Part shown: positions 34,191 through 46,270 of the stretch, in pieces
Layout of the letters: every line of letters starts with the position of its first letter
Position numbering within the stretch: position 1 is the stretch's first letter
DNA from: Ophiosphaerella korrae
Lineage: Eukaryota; Ascomycota; Dothideomycetes; Pleosporales; Phaeosphaeriaceae
Assembly (NCBI GenBank): GCA_028456385.1
Contig: JALNQF010000182.1
Location: 22,582-86,581 of the forward strand
Reading direction: 5' to 3'
DNA length: 64,000 bases
The notes under the pieces: generated by a model
Database searches by the model: none
What the model saw: only the letters and a program-made list of their open reading frames with translations
What the model was told of the DNA's origin: nothing
Program-made: the position numbers and the translations under genes

Positions 34191-35033
34191 TTAACTTTAA
34201 AGATATATAAGCTAAGCTTAAGTTACAAGAATTATAAAAGTAGAGTATAGAGCTATAAAGAAGTCTTTAAATTAAAGCGCTAAAGCGTAGAGCTAAAGCT
34301 TAGAGCTAAGCTTAAAATAAAGTATCTATTTAAAATATAAGATTAACAAACTTATTAAAAAGTACTCTTACGCGTAGACGACGCGTAAAAGCCTCCTTAG
34401 CTTAAGCGTCCCTAGCTAGTAGAGTAGTAATAGCCCCTATTATAAAGGTAGCGTTAGCGAGTATAGTAGTAGCAAGGTCTTAGGTAGAGGTAAGAGTAGA
34501 AGTAAGCGTAAGTATAAGCGTAAGCTAAAGTAGAGGTAGAGGTAAGGGTAGTAGAAGAGTCTAAAGACTTAGAGTCTCCTCTATAACCTTATTAAGTAGC
34601 ACGTAGAAAGTCTTTTAGAGAGCCTTAAGCTCCCTCTCTAGAGCCTTATAGGCCTAGGTAGTAATAAGGGCGATAGTAGCGTAGTAAGCGATCTTAGGGC
34701 TATAATATAAGTTAGTTAACTAATATTAGATAAAGAGCTAGAGTAGCTCTTAAAGTAGTAAATTAAAGAGCTAGAGTAAAATTTTTAAATTAACTTATAT
34801 AAGAACGTAGCTATAGCTACTAGTAGTATAGCGTATATAATACTAAACCCCCTCCCTAAAAGAGTTATAGTAGCTCCTATTAGAGTAGCCTACTAACGCG
34901 CTACAAGTATAGTAAAGGTAGAGCTCTTTATAGAGAGTACCTACAACCCCTTTAGGAGAGGAGGTATAAGAGAGTAGAGGTAAAAGTATCTATAGTACTA
35001 GAGTCTTTTTAGTACGCTTCTTCTTTTTCTTAA

Positions 35034-35081
<48 letters not shown>

Positions 35082-35415
35082 CAGCTTTAGAGGTAGTATA
35101 GGAGCGAGATATATAAGCGTAAGTAGCTTTCTTAGCTTTACTCTATAAGAATAAGTTAGTATAACAATTACTAATATAAAAAGTAAGCTTTAAAAGCTTT
35201 AAAAATAGTAACTTATAATAGCTATAATAATAGTTACTAAAGAGTTTACAAGGCTAAGAAAACTCTAAATATACTACGCGCAGCGTATAAGCGCTTAGTA
35301 CCTACGCACAAGCCTAAAACAAATAGAATCGTAGGTAAAGGTATTTTCAACTAAGTTTAGATAACTACTACGAAACTTATTAAATAGCTCTACTACGCAG
35401 CTTACCTAGGGGGTG
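34191..35415. other. Copia D 3' tail of about 1.2 kb with no pol homology
   Basis: Between the end of RNase H and the 3' LTR. It holds a degenerate run of GGTAGA/AAGCGT hexamers (34470-34560), short Leu/Ser/Lys-type low-complexity stretches on both strands, and a perfect trinucleotide run at 35034-35081. Most Copia elements have only a short untranslated tail here. It may be an extra open reading frame now destroyed, or a captured fragment; I cannot identify a product. Confidence 0.5.
35034..35081 (+). repeat. (AGT)16 microsatellite
   Basis: Sixteen uninterrupted AGT triplets inside the Copia D tail. Read on the other strand it follows a Lys/Arg-rich codon run. The perfect array in RIP-mutated DNA suggests recent slippage growth, or that the word contains no CpA or TpG and so is immune to RIP. 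Confidence 0.95.
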
Positions 35416-35580
35416 TATCGCAAGTTAGAGCTTTGCTCTATACAATTTAGGTAAGCCCGTAGTAGTAAGTAAGCTATATAAGCTATTCGAGCTACTCTAC
35501 TATATATAAGTAGCCTAGCTTAGATAGCTCTTCAATTAATAATTATCTCCTACTTATTCCTAAGCTTACATCTCGCAACA
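35416..35580 (+). repeat. Copia D 3' LTR
   Basis: 165 bp, TATCGCAAG to CTCGCAACA, followed by TSD TAAGG at 35581-35585. Closely matches 21821-21985. Confidence 0.93.
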
Positions 35581-35585
35581 TAAGG

Positions 35586-35611
35586 AAGTTAACCCTAGTA
35601 ACCCTATTATA
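35586..35611 (+). repeat. Gypsy C 5' LTR, last 26 bp
   Basis: AAGTTAACCCTAGTAACC then CTATTATA completes the LTR interrupted at 21820; the same end is found at 42229-42254. The conserved primer-binding stretch CCTTGCTAAT follows at 35612. Confidence 0.88.
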
Positions 35612-35639
35612 CCTTGCTAATTTAGTTATTACGAGAAGT

Positions 35640-37830
35640 AAAGCGTAAGTAGCGCATAGTCTAGCTAATACGATAGTAGAAAGTTTAACTAAAAAAGTAG
35701 CTAAAGCACTTCTAAGTAGTTATAAATTAGATAATATAAGATAGAGATAGATTAGAGAATATATAAATAACTTAATCTCTAAGAAAGAAGATATAAAGAT
35801 AGTAATCGACGCCTTAGAAACCTAGAATAAAGAACTCTAGGAGCTTGTAAAATAGAACAAAGCTTAAATTAAAGCTATTATTAAAGAATAGAACTAAATA
35901 GAACTAATTACTTAACGCCTAGAGATAAGTGCGACGAAGAAACCTCTAAAGATACCTGTACTTAAAAAGTTTAATAAGATAAGAGAGAAACTAAGACTAT
36001 TTATAGTATTAGTATAACTCTAGATAGATATATAAGTACTACACTTTAATATAGAAGAAAAGAAAGTAATATATATTAGAATACACCTTAAAGAGGATAC
36101 GATAAGATAGTTTAAACCTTACTAGATAGATTACACGATATACGCACTAATAATATAGAAAGATAAAATACAAGCTATCTTTAGAAGTTATAAATACTTT
36201 ACTAGACAAATAAGAGTAGTATTTAGGGATATAGATATTACCTAACAAGCTAAAAAAAGGCTAGAGAAGCTTATATAGAACAAGAGTATTCTAGAATATA
36301 TATTATAGTTTAAACAACTATTACAAAATATAGAATAGAATAAATTAGCCCTAATATTACGATTTAAACAAAGACTAAACTTAAAAATCTAATACAAGAT
36401 AATTTATAGAGAAAAGCTAAGAATACTAGAAGCTCTAAAATAATAGGTAATACAAATTAATAATAATTTCTAAGAATAGAGGAAGAATAAGTATAGGGGA
36501 TCTACCTAGAACTACAATAAAGAGGACCCTATAATCCTAGATACTAATAAGGATAGGAAGAAGAAATAGAATAAAGACTTTACGTACTTTAACTATAGTA
36601 GGAAAGGCTACTACGTAAAAGACTACTAATTACAAAAGAAAAAGGATATAGTATATTATAAATATAAGAAACTAAGATACTTTATAAAAGATTATAGAAG
36701 TAAAAACCTAAAGAAGGATAAAGAAGCCTAGTTAAAGATAACTAAAGGTAAAAAGAAAGTACTAAAAGTACAAGCTAAACCTTAAGAGAAGGTAGCTAGG
36801 AGCAAAGAAATATAACACGTAATACTCTACTAGACCTTTTGTTATAAAGATAACTACTATATATATCTTTCTAGTAAGTAGAGAGTAAGATAGTTCTTAT
36901 AAAAGAATAGAGTAGTAGTAATAAAAGAAAAAAGAATATAAGTATAGCTTAATAAAACAAGGTGTATAATAGACCTACTAATAGAAGATTTAGAAGGGGA
37001 AGAGCTCTAGATTCTATTAATCTAGGCTAAAGAATAGGTACTAGATAAAGAGACTACTACAGCTTCCTCTAAAGGACTACGAGAAAGCAAAGAACAAGTT
37101 AGTATAAGAGGTATAGAATATACCTAGCTAGATATATATAGCTATAATAGCTATACAATAATAAATATATTAGAATAAAACAAAAATTAGAAATTTATTT
37201 AGAAATACTTACTAGTTATAAGTATAGAGGAAGCGTACAAAGACTAGAAAGAGCGCAATCCTAAAGAAATAAAGTTTATACTATTTTAAAAATAGATAAG
37301 ATAATATATAGTTATAGTAAGAAGAATACCTATATAAAGAGAGTAGCAACTCTTTGTAAAAAAGATATAATAGATTAACAAAGCCTATATACTAAGAGTA
37401 CTAATAGTATACTATGTCCTAATAAAAGAAATACCTAAAAAAGATAAATACTAGGAAGAAGATAACAAGATAATAAACCTAAAACATCTAGCACACTTTA
37501 AAGTATTATAGCTATTATACCTAGATAAGAATTATATTATATATAGGAACCCTAAAGAAAGTAACTACGTATAACTAATATAAAGAAAAGGATATAATTA
37601 TATAAGAGTAATTCTAGTAGAAAATATCTAAGGATAGGAAATAATACTAAAAGAAGGATACGTAGTAGCAAGGCTAGGACTAAAGTTATCTAAGAAATAC
37701 GTCCTAGGAAGACTATAGTACAAATACACGTACAACAAATATCTAAATATAAAGAATACAAGCTTAAAGTAGGGCTATAGCCCTAAAAAGATAGACAACT
37801 TATAAAATAGCCTAAGCAAGAATAGCTAGA
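35640..37830 (+). pseudogene. Gypsy C gag and gag-protease spacer
   Basis: Colinear with Gypsy E gag. The first zinc knuckle lies around 36575-36630 (Cys and His mostly Tyr) and the second around 36655-36700 (YYKYKKL-YFIKDY). The roughly 1-kb spacer of unknown role follows. Heavily RIP-mutated. Confidence 0.78.
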
Positions 37831-40800
37831 AGGTATAAGAGGCCTATATATTACAAAAACAGGTATATACTAAAGAAGAAAAGTATAGTTAATAATTAAT
37901 AGTAGAGCTACAAGAAACTTTATATTAAAGAAGTTTATAGAAATAAAAGTAATATACTATATAATAAAAAAGTACCCTTAATAACTAAGTACAATTAAAA
38001 GAAAACTATTCTAAGAACTTATTAAGTTTAAGACAATGCCTTTAACATTAAGGTTAGAAAGACTAGAAATTAAGAATATAGTTATAGCTATAACAACAAT
38101 TAATAATAAACAAGATATAATATTAGGTATACTATAGTTACAACTAACTAACCTAAGGATTAATTAGAGAATAAGAGAAATTAACTACCCTAAGAAGGAT
38201 ATATTAAAAGCTAACATAAGCAACTACAAAGGAGAATTCTAAGAAGAATATAAGAAATAGGAGAAACAACTTATAGAACCTAAAGACTACCTTCTAGAAT
38301 ATTAGCTATAGGACTTAGTAATAGACCTAGAAGAAGGAAAAAGCATAAGATAGAGCCTAGTCTACTAAAAGTCTAAAGAAGAATCTAAGATTAAACGAGC
38401 GTTTATATAAAACGTAATAAAGAAAAGATAGATATAAGAATCTAAATCCTTAGTAGTATATAGACTTATATTTGTAGGCAAGAAGAGAGTAAATAAGAAT
38501 AGACCTTGCGTAGATTTTAGAAAAACTAACGCAATTATAAACAAGAACTAATACCCCTTACTATAAATTAATAAAATATAAAATAAGCTATAGAAGGTAA
38601 AAATCTTTACAAAGCTAGATATCTAAAACGCCTACTATTAAATTAGAATTAAAGAAGGTAATAAATAGAAAACAGCGTTTAGAATATAATATAAACTACT
38701 TAAATACCTAGTTATACTCTTTAGATTAACAAATTTACTAGTAGCCTTCTAAGAAAGAATTAATATAGTACTAAGAGAGTACTTAGACGTATTTATATTT
38801 ATATACCTAGATAACATCCTTATATTCTTAGAAATAGAAGAAGAATACGTATAATATATACACAAAGTACTAGAAAAACTAGTAGAAAATAAACTATTTC
38901 TTAAAATAAGAAAATGCGAATTCTATATAAAAAAATAGAATTCCTTAGATTTATTATAGAACTAGGAAAAATTAAAATTAACCTAGAAAAGATTAAGCTA
39001 ATTAATAAATAGCTAATACCTAAGAACTTAAAAGGGTACAATAATTTTATAGGTTAGTAAACTTCTATAGGAAGTTAATAATAGGATAGTCTAAAGATAT
39101 AGAACTAATAACTAAACTTATAAAGAAGGATACGCTATTTAAAGAGATAAAAGAATATAACAAGGTATTTAAATAAATAAAAAGAAAGTTTATAGAAAAC
39201 CTAGTTATTAGAATATATAACCTAGACCTACTAGTAATAGTAAAAACAGACGCGTCTAACATAGTCTATAGAATAGTACTAATACAAGAAGACCTAAAGA
39301 CTAAAAAGGAGTACTTAGTTAAATACTTTTCTAAGAAAATAAAACTAGTACAACTTAACTACTTAATCTATAATAAAGAGATACTAGTAATCTACAAAGT
39401 ATTTAAATAATAGAGAGTATACTTATAAGGAGTAAAATTACTAAATAATAGTTTATATAGATTATAAGAATATTATAAGATTTATAATAAACAAGGATTT
39501 ATTATAACGCTATATAAGATAGTAGGAATTCCTATTAATATTTAATATAGAAATTATATATACTAAAGACAAAGATAATTAATTTATAGACACTTTAAGT
39601 AGAAGACTAGACTTATAAAAAGAAGTAAAAGCAACTAGTATAGTTCTAGTCTAGAATAAAGAAGGACACTTAGTCCTAAATATACCTAAAATAGCTACTA
39701 TATATAAATAAACAAGTAGCGAGCTAGATAACTAGATTTAGAAAATAATACAAGAAATATCTAAAGAAATAGAGAAACTAGAAATCTTAGAAGGATTTGT
39801 ACAAGCCTATAGAAGAATATATATCCTAAAGAAAATCTAAAAAGAGTTTGTACAATAATTCTACAAATTACTAGTATATAGACAATAAGGAATTAATAAA
39901 ACCCTAGATAGACTACTATAAGACTACTATATCCTAAAAGTAAGACAACTAGTAATAGAAGTACTATAGGACTATATAGAGTATTATAAAAATAAATATA
40001 AAAGATACGTACTATATAGAATATTATAACAAGTAGAAGTACTAAAATAACTATAGAGAGTTATTATAATAGACTTTATTATAAAATTACTAAAGTCTAA
40101 GTGATTAATATTAGGAATTAAATATAATAGAATTATAACAATATTAGATAAGCTTATAAAGTACTTATACTTTAGACTATATAAAGAAAAAAGTAGGATA
40201 AAGGTTACTATATACAAGGTTCTAGGAACTATAATTAGCTAATATAGTATTCTAGATAAGATTATTATAGATAAAGATATAAGGTTTATATTAAAACTAT
40301 AGGGAACGATAATAGTATAAATAGGAGTATAGTATTAAATATTAATAGCGTATTATCTATAAATAGATAGATAATTAGAACGTATAAACTAAATAGTAGA
40401 ATAATACTTAAGATACTACCTTAACTATAACTAGAACAATTAGGTACAACTACTACCTATAGTATAGTTAGTATACAACAGCGCAAAGAATATAGTAATA
40501 AGAGTATTACTTTTCTTTATAAACTATAGATTTAACTCTAATACTTACTAGATACTAAGAAATATAGAATCTTAGTCTCTAAGAAGAGAAAACCTTGTAA
40601 ATAGACTAAAAGATATACACGACTAACTTAAATAGGATATAGAGTTACTATAAAATTATATAGTAAAATACTATAATAAAAAATACTAAGAAGGACTTTA
40701 ATTTAGAGAAAGAGAAAAAGTATAGTTAGTTAAAAAAAACGTAAAAAGTAAATAACCTAGCTTAAAACTAGATTACGTAAAAATTAGACTATATATAATT

Positions 40801-41105
40801 AAGAAGAAGATTATACTAGTTATATTTAAACTAAAGCTACTAAGTAAAATAAGGATACATCTAACCTTGTACGTAGTACTACTAGAAAAAGTACTACAAG
40901 AAGTAGAACTACTAGTATACGAAGTAGATATATATAGAGAATAAGAAGAATAAGAAGTTAAAGAAATCTTATAGTACTAATTCTATAATACAAGAAACTA
41001 CTACTTAGTAAAATAGATAGGAATAGATAGGAAAGGGCAACTATAGGGAGATATATAGGAACTAGAAGATAACCTTAATTACTTTAAGAAACTAGAGGAG
41101 TTCTA
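37831..41105 (+). pseudogene. Gypsy C pol remnant: protease, RT, RNase H, integrase, chromodomain
   Basis: Approximate spans: protease 37880-38200 (INSRATRNFI at about 37894-37923), RT 38410-39010 (YLDNILIF about 38800-38832), RNase H 39225-39640, integrase 39850-40620, chromodomain 40920-41105. More stops and more Asn/Lys-type changes than Gypsy E. Minus-strand open frames inside (39065-39262, 39984-40217) are shadows. Confidence 0.83.
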
Positions 41106-41299
41106 AAATTAAAACCCTCTAGATTGCCTTATAGTAAACTAAGAAAATCGACGTTACTACTACTAGATAGAAAGGCGATAGGAATACCTAATATAATAGG
41201 AGTAAGAGTAGACTCTATAATAGCCTTAAAATTAAACTTAGACTCTATATAAGTAGCTTATACAATAGACTTCTTATTATTTAAGGCCTTTATCTTATA

Positions 41300-41740
41300 A
41301 AGATAAACTAAGTAGGTATAATTTTCTACTTATATACTTAGAATCTAGTTATATTCCTTTTTAGCCTCTACAATCTATCTATATAGTTTATCTTAAGTAT
41401 AGTTAATAGCTCTCCCTATTATAAATAAGTATAGACGTATAAATAAGTATTATTAACCTATACTCTACTAGAGATACGCCTAAAAGGTTATAAGATAAAT
41501 AAATATTAGTATAAATATATACCTTATAAGCCTTAATATATTTTAAAGAAATATAATCTATAAGAGGATTTAAAGACTTATAACGTAAACAAAGAAATAT
41601 TATAATACTATAGCGCAATATATAATCTACTAATTAAAGATAGTAAAGGGTAGACTTAGTAGGTATAAGAGAAGATAAGGAACTTAATATTAATAAAGAA
41701 ACTAGATTAATAACTCTAGCCCTAGGATAGACAAACTAGA
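41300..41740 (-). pseudogene. Gypsy C antisense accessory frame
   Basis: An open stretch at 41618-41403 (71 codons, ending NRESY) belongs to a longer broken frame. It shares FLC, LNP, KVYI, SYN, VSL and the C-terminal NRESY with the frame at the same place in Gypsy F. It lies on the strand opposite to gag-pol, just upstream of the polypurine tract. Cysteines are mostly lost to Tyr. Confidence 0.6.
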
Positions 41741-41762
41741 ACCTATCTAGAAGAAAGGATAG

Positions 41763-42254
41763 TGTTATAGACGTAACAAGAGAAACTAAGATAGAACTAA
41801 TTAGTCCTAACTTAGATACTAACAAAGTATAGGACGAGGAGGGTAATAACTTTAATTAGGAAACTATTTATAACTAGGACACGTAATAGTAATCTATAAT
41901 TACATACAAATAGATTAGTAGTAATCTATAATAATATATAAATAGATTAAGGTAATCTATAGTTACGTGCGTATAGATTAGTAGTAATCTATAGTTACGT
42001 ACGTATAGATTAGTAGTAATCTATAGTATTATACAAATAGATTAATATAGGTATATAGTTAATAGGATGCGCATTATTAAAATAGTATTAGTAATCTAAT
42101 CTTTAACCTAGAACGCTAATACTTAATATTACATACACAAATTAACTATTATTTATAGTTATTACTAAGTATAATATAAGCTTTTATTATTAACTCTTAA
42201 TCTACTAATACCTTAGAAGGTTATAAAGAAGTTAACCCTAGTAACCTTATTATA
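41763..42254 (+). repeat. Gypsy C 3' LTR
   Basis: 492 bp from TGTTATAGACG to CCTTATTATA. It holds five hairpin units of 31-32 bp (about 41888-42050) of the form ATAGATTA-gtag-TAATCTAT. The flank after it does not repeat GTATT. Confidence 0.9.
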
Positions 42255-44123
42255 TACTAGCTACTTTATTAGCTCTTTTAAGACTAGAAATCTAATTATA
42301 TATTAACTTAGCTTCTTGTATTATTATATAAGTTCTTTTTTTAAGTTAATTAATTATATTAATAATTAATACTAGTAATAAGCTTTTATACTAGCGTACG
42401 CGCTTATATTTAAGTATTAACTAAGCTTTTAGCTTATATATTACTTAGTATATAAGCTACTTAGAGAGCTTCTAGTAAAGCGAGAGTAGCTAGAGTAAGC
42501 GTATAGAGCTAGATATTAAGTCTTAAAATAACTACTTCTAGCTAAAGTAGAATAAAGCTAGTAGCTTAAAAAGCTAAGTAAATATTTATTCTTATAAAGG
42601 CTTAGTTAAAGGCTATATAGAAAGCTAGTAGGAATTTAAGTTTAGTAATATAATTAATATAGTTCTAGATTAAGCTCTTAACCTAATAGCTATACGCCTT
42701 CTTTAATAGAAAGAAGTAGCTAATATTAAGAGGCTAAAGTAAGTAAGATAAGTAAGCTAGTATATATAGTATATAGATATTATTCTCTTTATAGATCTTA
42801 TTAAACTTAAAAGAGTAGTAGCTTCTAAAACTATTAAGTATAAGTAGCTAATATATACTAACTACTTAGTTCTTTATATACTTATTAAAGTGCTTAAGCT
42901 AGTTAATAGCTAGCTTATCTATTATCTAGCTATTATTACTAATTCTAATAGCCTAGTCTTATAAGATATAGTCTTCTTTATACTAAGTAAAGAGGTTGTA
43001 CTTACTAGCGAAGATAAGGAATAATAAGACTACCTAGCTAGTAGTATTAATTATAGTAATTACTAAGCTAGATAGCTTTTAGCTTACTTCTCTTCTCTAA
43101 CTCTATTATAATAAGCTAAGTTATAATCTTACTTATTATAAAGCTAGCTTTATTAAAGTTATAGATATCTTTATTAGCTATTTTATACGTAGCCCTTATA
43201 TACTATACTATCTTAAACTAGCTACTTATAATAGCTAGATCTTTAAATAAAGCTTACTACCTATTATATAGATAATTAAAACACGTTATAAAACTATCTA
43301 TACGATTAATAAAGTTAACTAGCTACTTCTACCTAACTAGTAGTATATTATAGATAGCTAGTAGCTTATTAGCTATTTTATATATAGTAGCTAGATTTAG
43401 AGTAAAACTATAAGAATCTAGGTTAAGGATATACTTAACTATTACCTCTTCTTCTATCTAAGTAAGCTTTCTTAAGTTAAGCTAGTAATCGCGTTAAGTG
43501 TACTATCTAGCGCGTTAATTATATAACGTTAATTTAGGAACACTAAAGATAGTAGTAGCTAGCCTACTACTTTAAATTTAGCTAGAATTAATAGATAAGA
43601 TAGTAAGCTAGATATCTACTTTATTTAAAGGTAATTAACGTATAGCGCGTAGAGCTATTATATAATAAAATAGGATAGGTATATAGAGTTAGTAGAGTAT
43701 ACAACTTACTTACGTATATAACTTACTTACTACCTATATTATATCTTATAACTACTTATATATAATCCTTATTATAGCGATTATATTATATAGTAATATT
43801 TATAATACTATTTCTAGAGTTTTTATTAAAGGCTAAGTAATATTAAGTAGCTTTAGGTCTTATAATAGCTATATCTATAAGCGTAATTAGGTTAAGTTAT
43901 CTTACTTTCTTAATTATATAGTAGTTTACTATTATTATCTTTACTTCCTATCTAGTACTTACTTCTCTAATAAAGCTATACTTTAGGTAGTATACTAAGA
44001 TCTTCTTACTATAAATAGTCTCTCTAGCCTTCTACTAAAGACTAGTTATATCTACTATTTTAGAATCTATATCTATTAGCGTAGGACCTATCTCTTTACT
44101 TATTCTAGGAAGAAGATTATATA

Positions 44124-44226
44124 ATTGCTAATAATAATTATATAATTTCTAATAATAATTATATAATTCCTAATAAGAATTATATAACTTCTAGTAGGAA
44201 TTATATAATCTTTAATAAGAGTTATA
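44124..44226 (+). repeat. 21-bp tandem repeat, five units
   Basis: Units begin at 44124, 44145, 44166, 44187 and 44208 (the last is 19 bp), with core AATAATAATTATATA. Differences among units are mostly A/G or C/T changes. Confidence 0.9.
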
Positions 44227-45112
44227 GGTTTATAGGCTAGTACTAGCTATTAGGCTAATATTCTACTTTATTAAAGGAATACTAAATATCTAATTAAGAG
44301 AAAGCTTCTAAGTTCTTATATTTTTCTCTAAGAGTTTCTTTTAGTATTCTAAGATCTCTTTCTACTTCCTAAATATCTTTAATATCTTTTTTATATACTA
44401 GAGTCTTATAAATCCTTTTTAGAAGTTATCTTTACTTTATACTTATAGTTTATAAAGATACTATAGAAGGAACGTAGTTAGTAATAAAGAATTTATTTTT
44501 CTTATTCTAAGTTATTATTATCTTAGTAAGTAGCTTAAGCTCTCTTATTACTATATTATAGACTTCTATATTATTCGATTTAAGGAGACTAATAATATAT
44601 AGCCGTATACCTTTAATTATTACTTTCTTTACCTTAGATATATTATCGCTACTATTATTATTATTGTTATTATTACTACTATTGTTATTATTATCTTTAT
44701 AATAGGTATTTTTAGTATATACTTTACTAATATCTAACTTCTTAATTAAACTATCTAACTAATATTTTAGTAGCTCTATATTATTATATACTTTGTACTT
44801 ATTACTATTCTATAAAATATCTAACGCTTTTTTAACCTTTATACTCTAGTTTTAGTTTCTATCTTAGCTTAAATTACTATATACTTACTATTAACTTTTT
44901 AAAGTAGGCGTACGTAATAGCTTTTTTATCTATATTTTAAGGAATATTAAGAATTTAGTAGTATATAAAAGCTAGCTATTATAATATCCTAAGAATTTCT
45001 TTAGTTCTTTTACTAGGCGTATAGGTCTCTATTTTTTTATTACTTACTTTTTCTTACTTTACTTTTAGATTATTAGTAGTTTTAGTACTCTCTACTTTTC
45101 TTATAACTATTT

Positions 45113-45280
45113 CTTTAGTTAACTCTTTACTAGAGCTATTAGTAGTAGTAGTATTACTTTTTAGCTACTTTAATTTATTAACTACTATAACTATATCTCT
45201 AGCTAACCCTTTATTAGAGCTACTTATAGTAGTAGTATTACTTTTAAGCTACTTTAATTTATTATCTATTATAACTATAT
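45113..45280 (+). repeat. 84-bp tandem duplication
   Basis: 45113-45196 and 45197-45280 share TTAGAGCTA, TAGTAGTAGTATTACTTTT, AGCTACTTTAATTTATTA and ATAACTATAT. The period is 28 codons, so the duplication would have kept a reading frame. Confidence 0.88.
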
Positions 45281-46180
45281 TTTTTAGTTTAGAAGTTAGA
45301 GGAGATAACGCTAAAAGAGCTATTTAATATACTAGAGATAGATACTAGAGTATCTATACTAATCCTTTTAATCTAAGTTATATACTAGAAAATTAGAATA
45401 TTAAAAGAGAGAATAGTTTAATTAATAGTATTACAAGGTAGTATTCTAGCTAAGTATACTATTACTTTAGTAAAGAAAGCTTTATACTTATACTAAATAA
45501 AAGAGCCTAAAAGCTAGATCTATATACTTTAATATAAGCTACGTAATAAAGAAAATAGAATCCTTTAGTATAAGTATACTTTATAAGGACTAGTAAGATT
45601 TATAGAGCTTATTACTAAGCTCTATATTCTTTTAACTTCTTAGTACTAGGCCTAAAAAATAGAACTCTCTTCTACTAAATTTAGTAGCTAATAACTTGTT
45701 ATAGAAGAGAGGATATAATAAGTATAAGAAAGCGCCTACTACTAATATAGTACTCTAGAATAAGTAGTAACTAGATATAAAAACCTAAGGCTATAACTAT
45801 ATATATAACTTTTAAGCTACTTTATATAATATAGCTTTCTATATTCTTACTTATTACTACTTTTAGTTTAGGTTTAACCTACGCTTCTATTATAGAGCTT
45901 AGTACTAACCTCTTAGTTTATTATCTCTCTAAGGATAATATTAAGATTAAAGTCTAGATTAAGATTAAGAACTTATAAGGTCTTAGTAGTATTAATTATA
46001 TAGCTCTTAATAGAACTTATAGCTTATATTAATAGAGAGATAGACTATTAGTTACTAACTATTCTATAGGAGTACTATATTAAATAGAGAACTTTATATC
46101 TATTTATAATAATAGATTATAGCTACTTATAGCTATAAGTAGCTCTTATATAAACTTTATAGCTTTTATATATTTAATAG

Positions 46181-46270
46181 TATTTATTAACTCTATAGTA
46201 TTTATTAACTCTATAGCTTCTATTAACTATATATCTTCTATTAACTCTATAGCTTTTATTAACTATATAG
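46181..46270 (+). repeat. 18-bp tandem repeat, five units
   Basis: Units of the type TATTTATTAACTCTATAG start at 46181, 46199, 46217, 46235 and 46253. The period is six codons. Confidence 0.9.

Larger units (their letters stand above)
21821..35580 (+). mobile_element. Copia D: full-length sense Ty1/Copia element, split by Gypsy E
   Basis: Two 165-bp LTRs (21821-21985, 35416-35580) and a perfect TSD TAAGG (21816-21820, 35581-35585). It inserted in the 5' LTR of Gypsy C and was later cut by Gypsy E at 26286. Native length after removing Gypsy E and one ACAAG is 6,770 bp. Domain order gag, integrase, RT, RNase H identifies Copia. All frames carry RIP-type stops, yet the element keeps noticeably more G+C and CpG than Gypsy A. 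Confidence 0.93.
21387..42254 (+). mobile_element. Gypsy C: sense Ty3/Gypsy LTR retrotransposon, split by Copia D
   Basis: 5' LTR 21387-21820 plus 35586-35611, interior 35612-41762, 3' LTR 41763-42254. Joining across Copia D with one TAAGG removed gives a continuous LTR and interior of about 7.1 kb. No 5-bp duplication is seen: GTATT precedes the 5' LTR and TACTA follows the 3' LTR. Coding order is gag, protease, RT, RNase H, integrase, chromodomain, all with RIP stops. A purine tract, AGAAGAAAGGATAG (41749-41762), touches the 3' LTR. Confidence 0.88.

Noticed and set aside
39065..40217. Minus-strand open frames 39065-39262 and 39984-40217
   Set aside because: Opposite the RNase H and integrase of Gypsy C; no counterpart is conserved in the sister copies.
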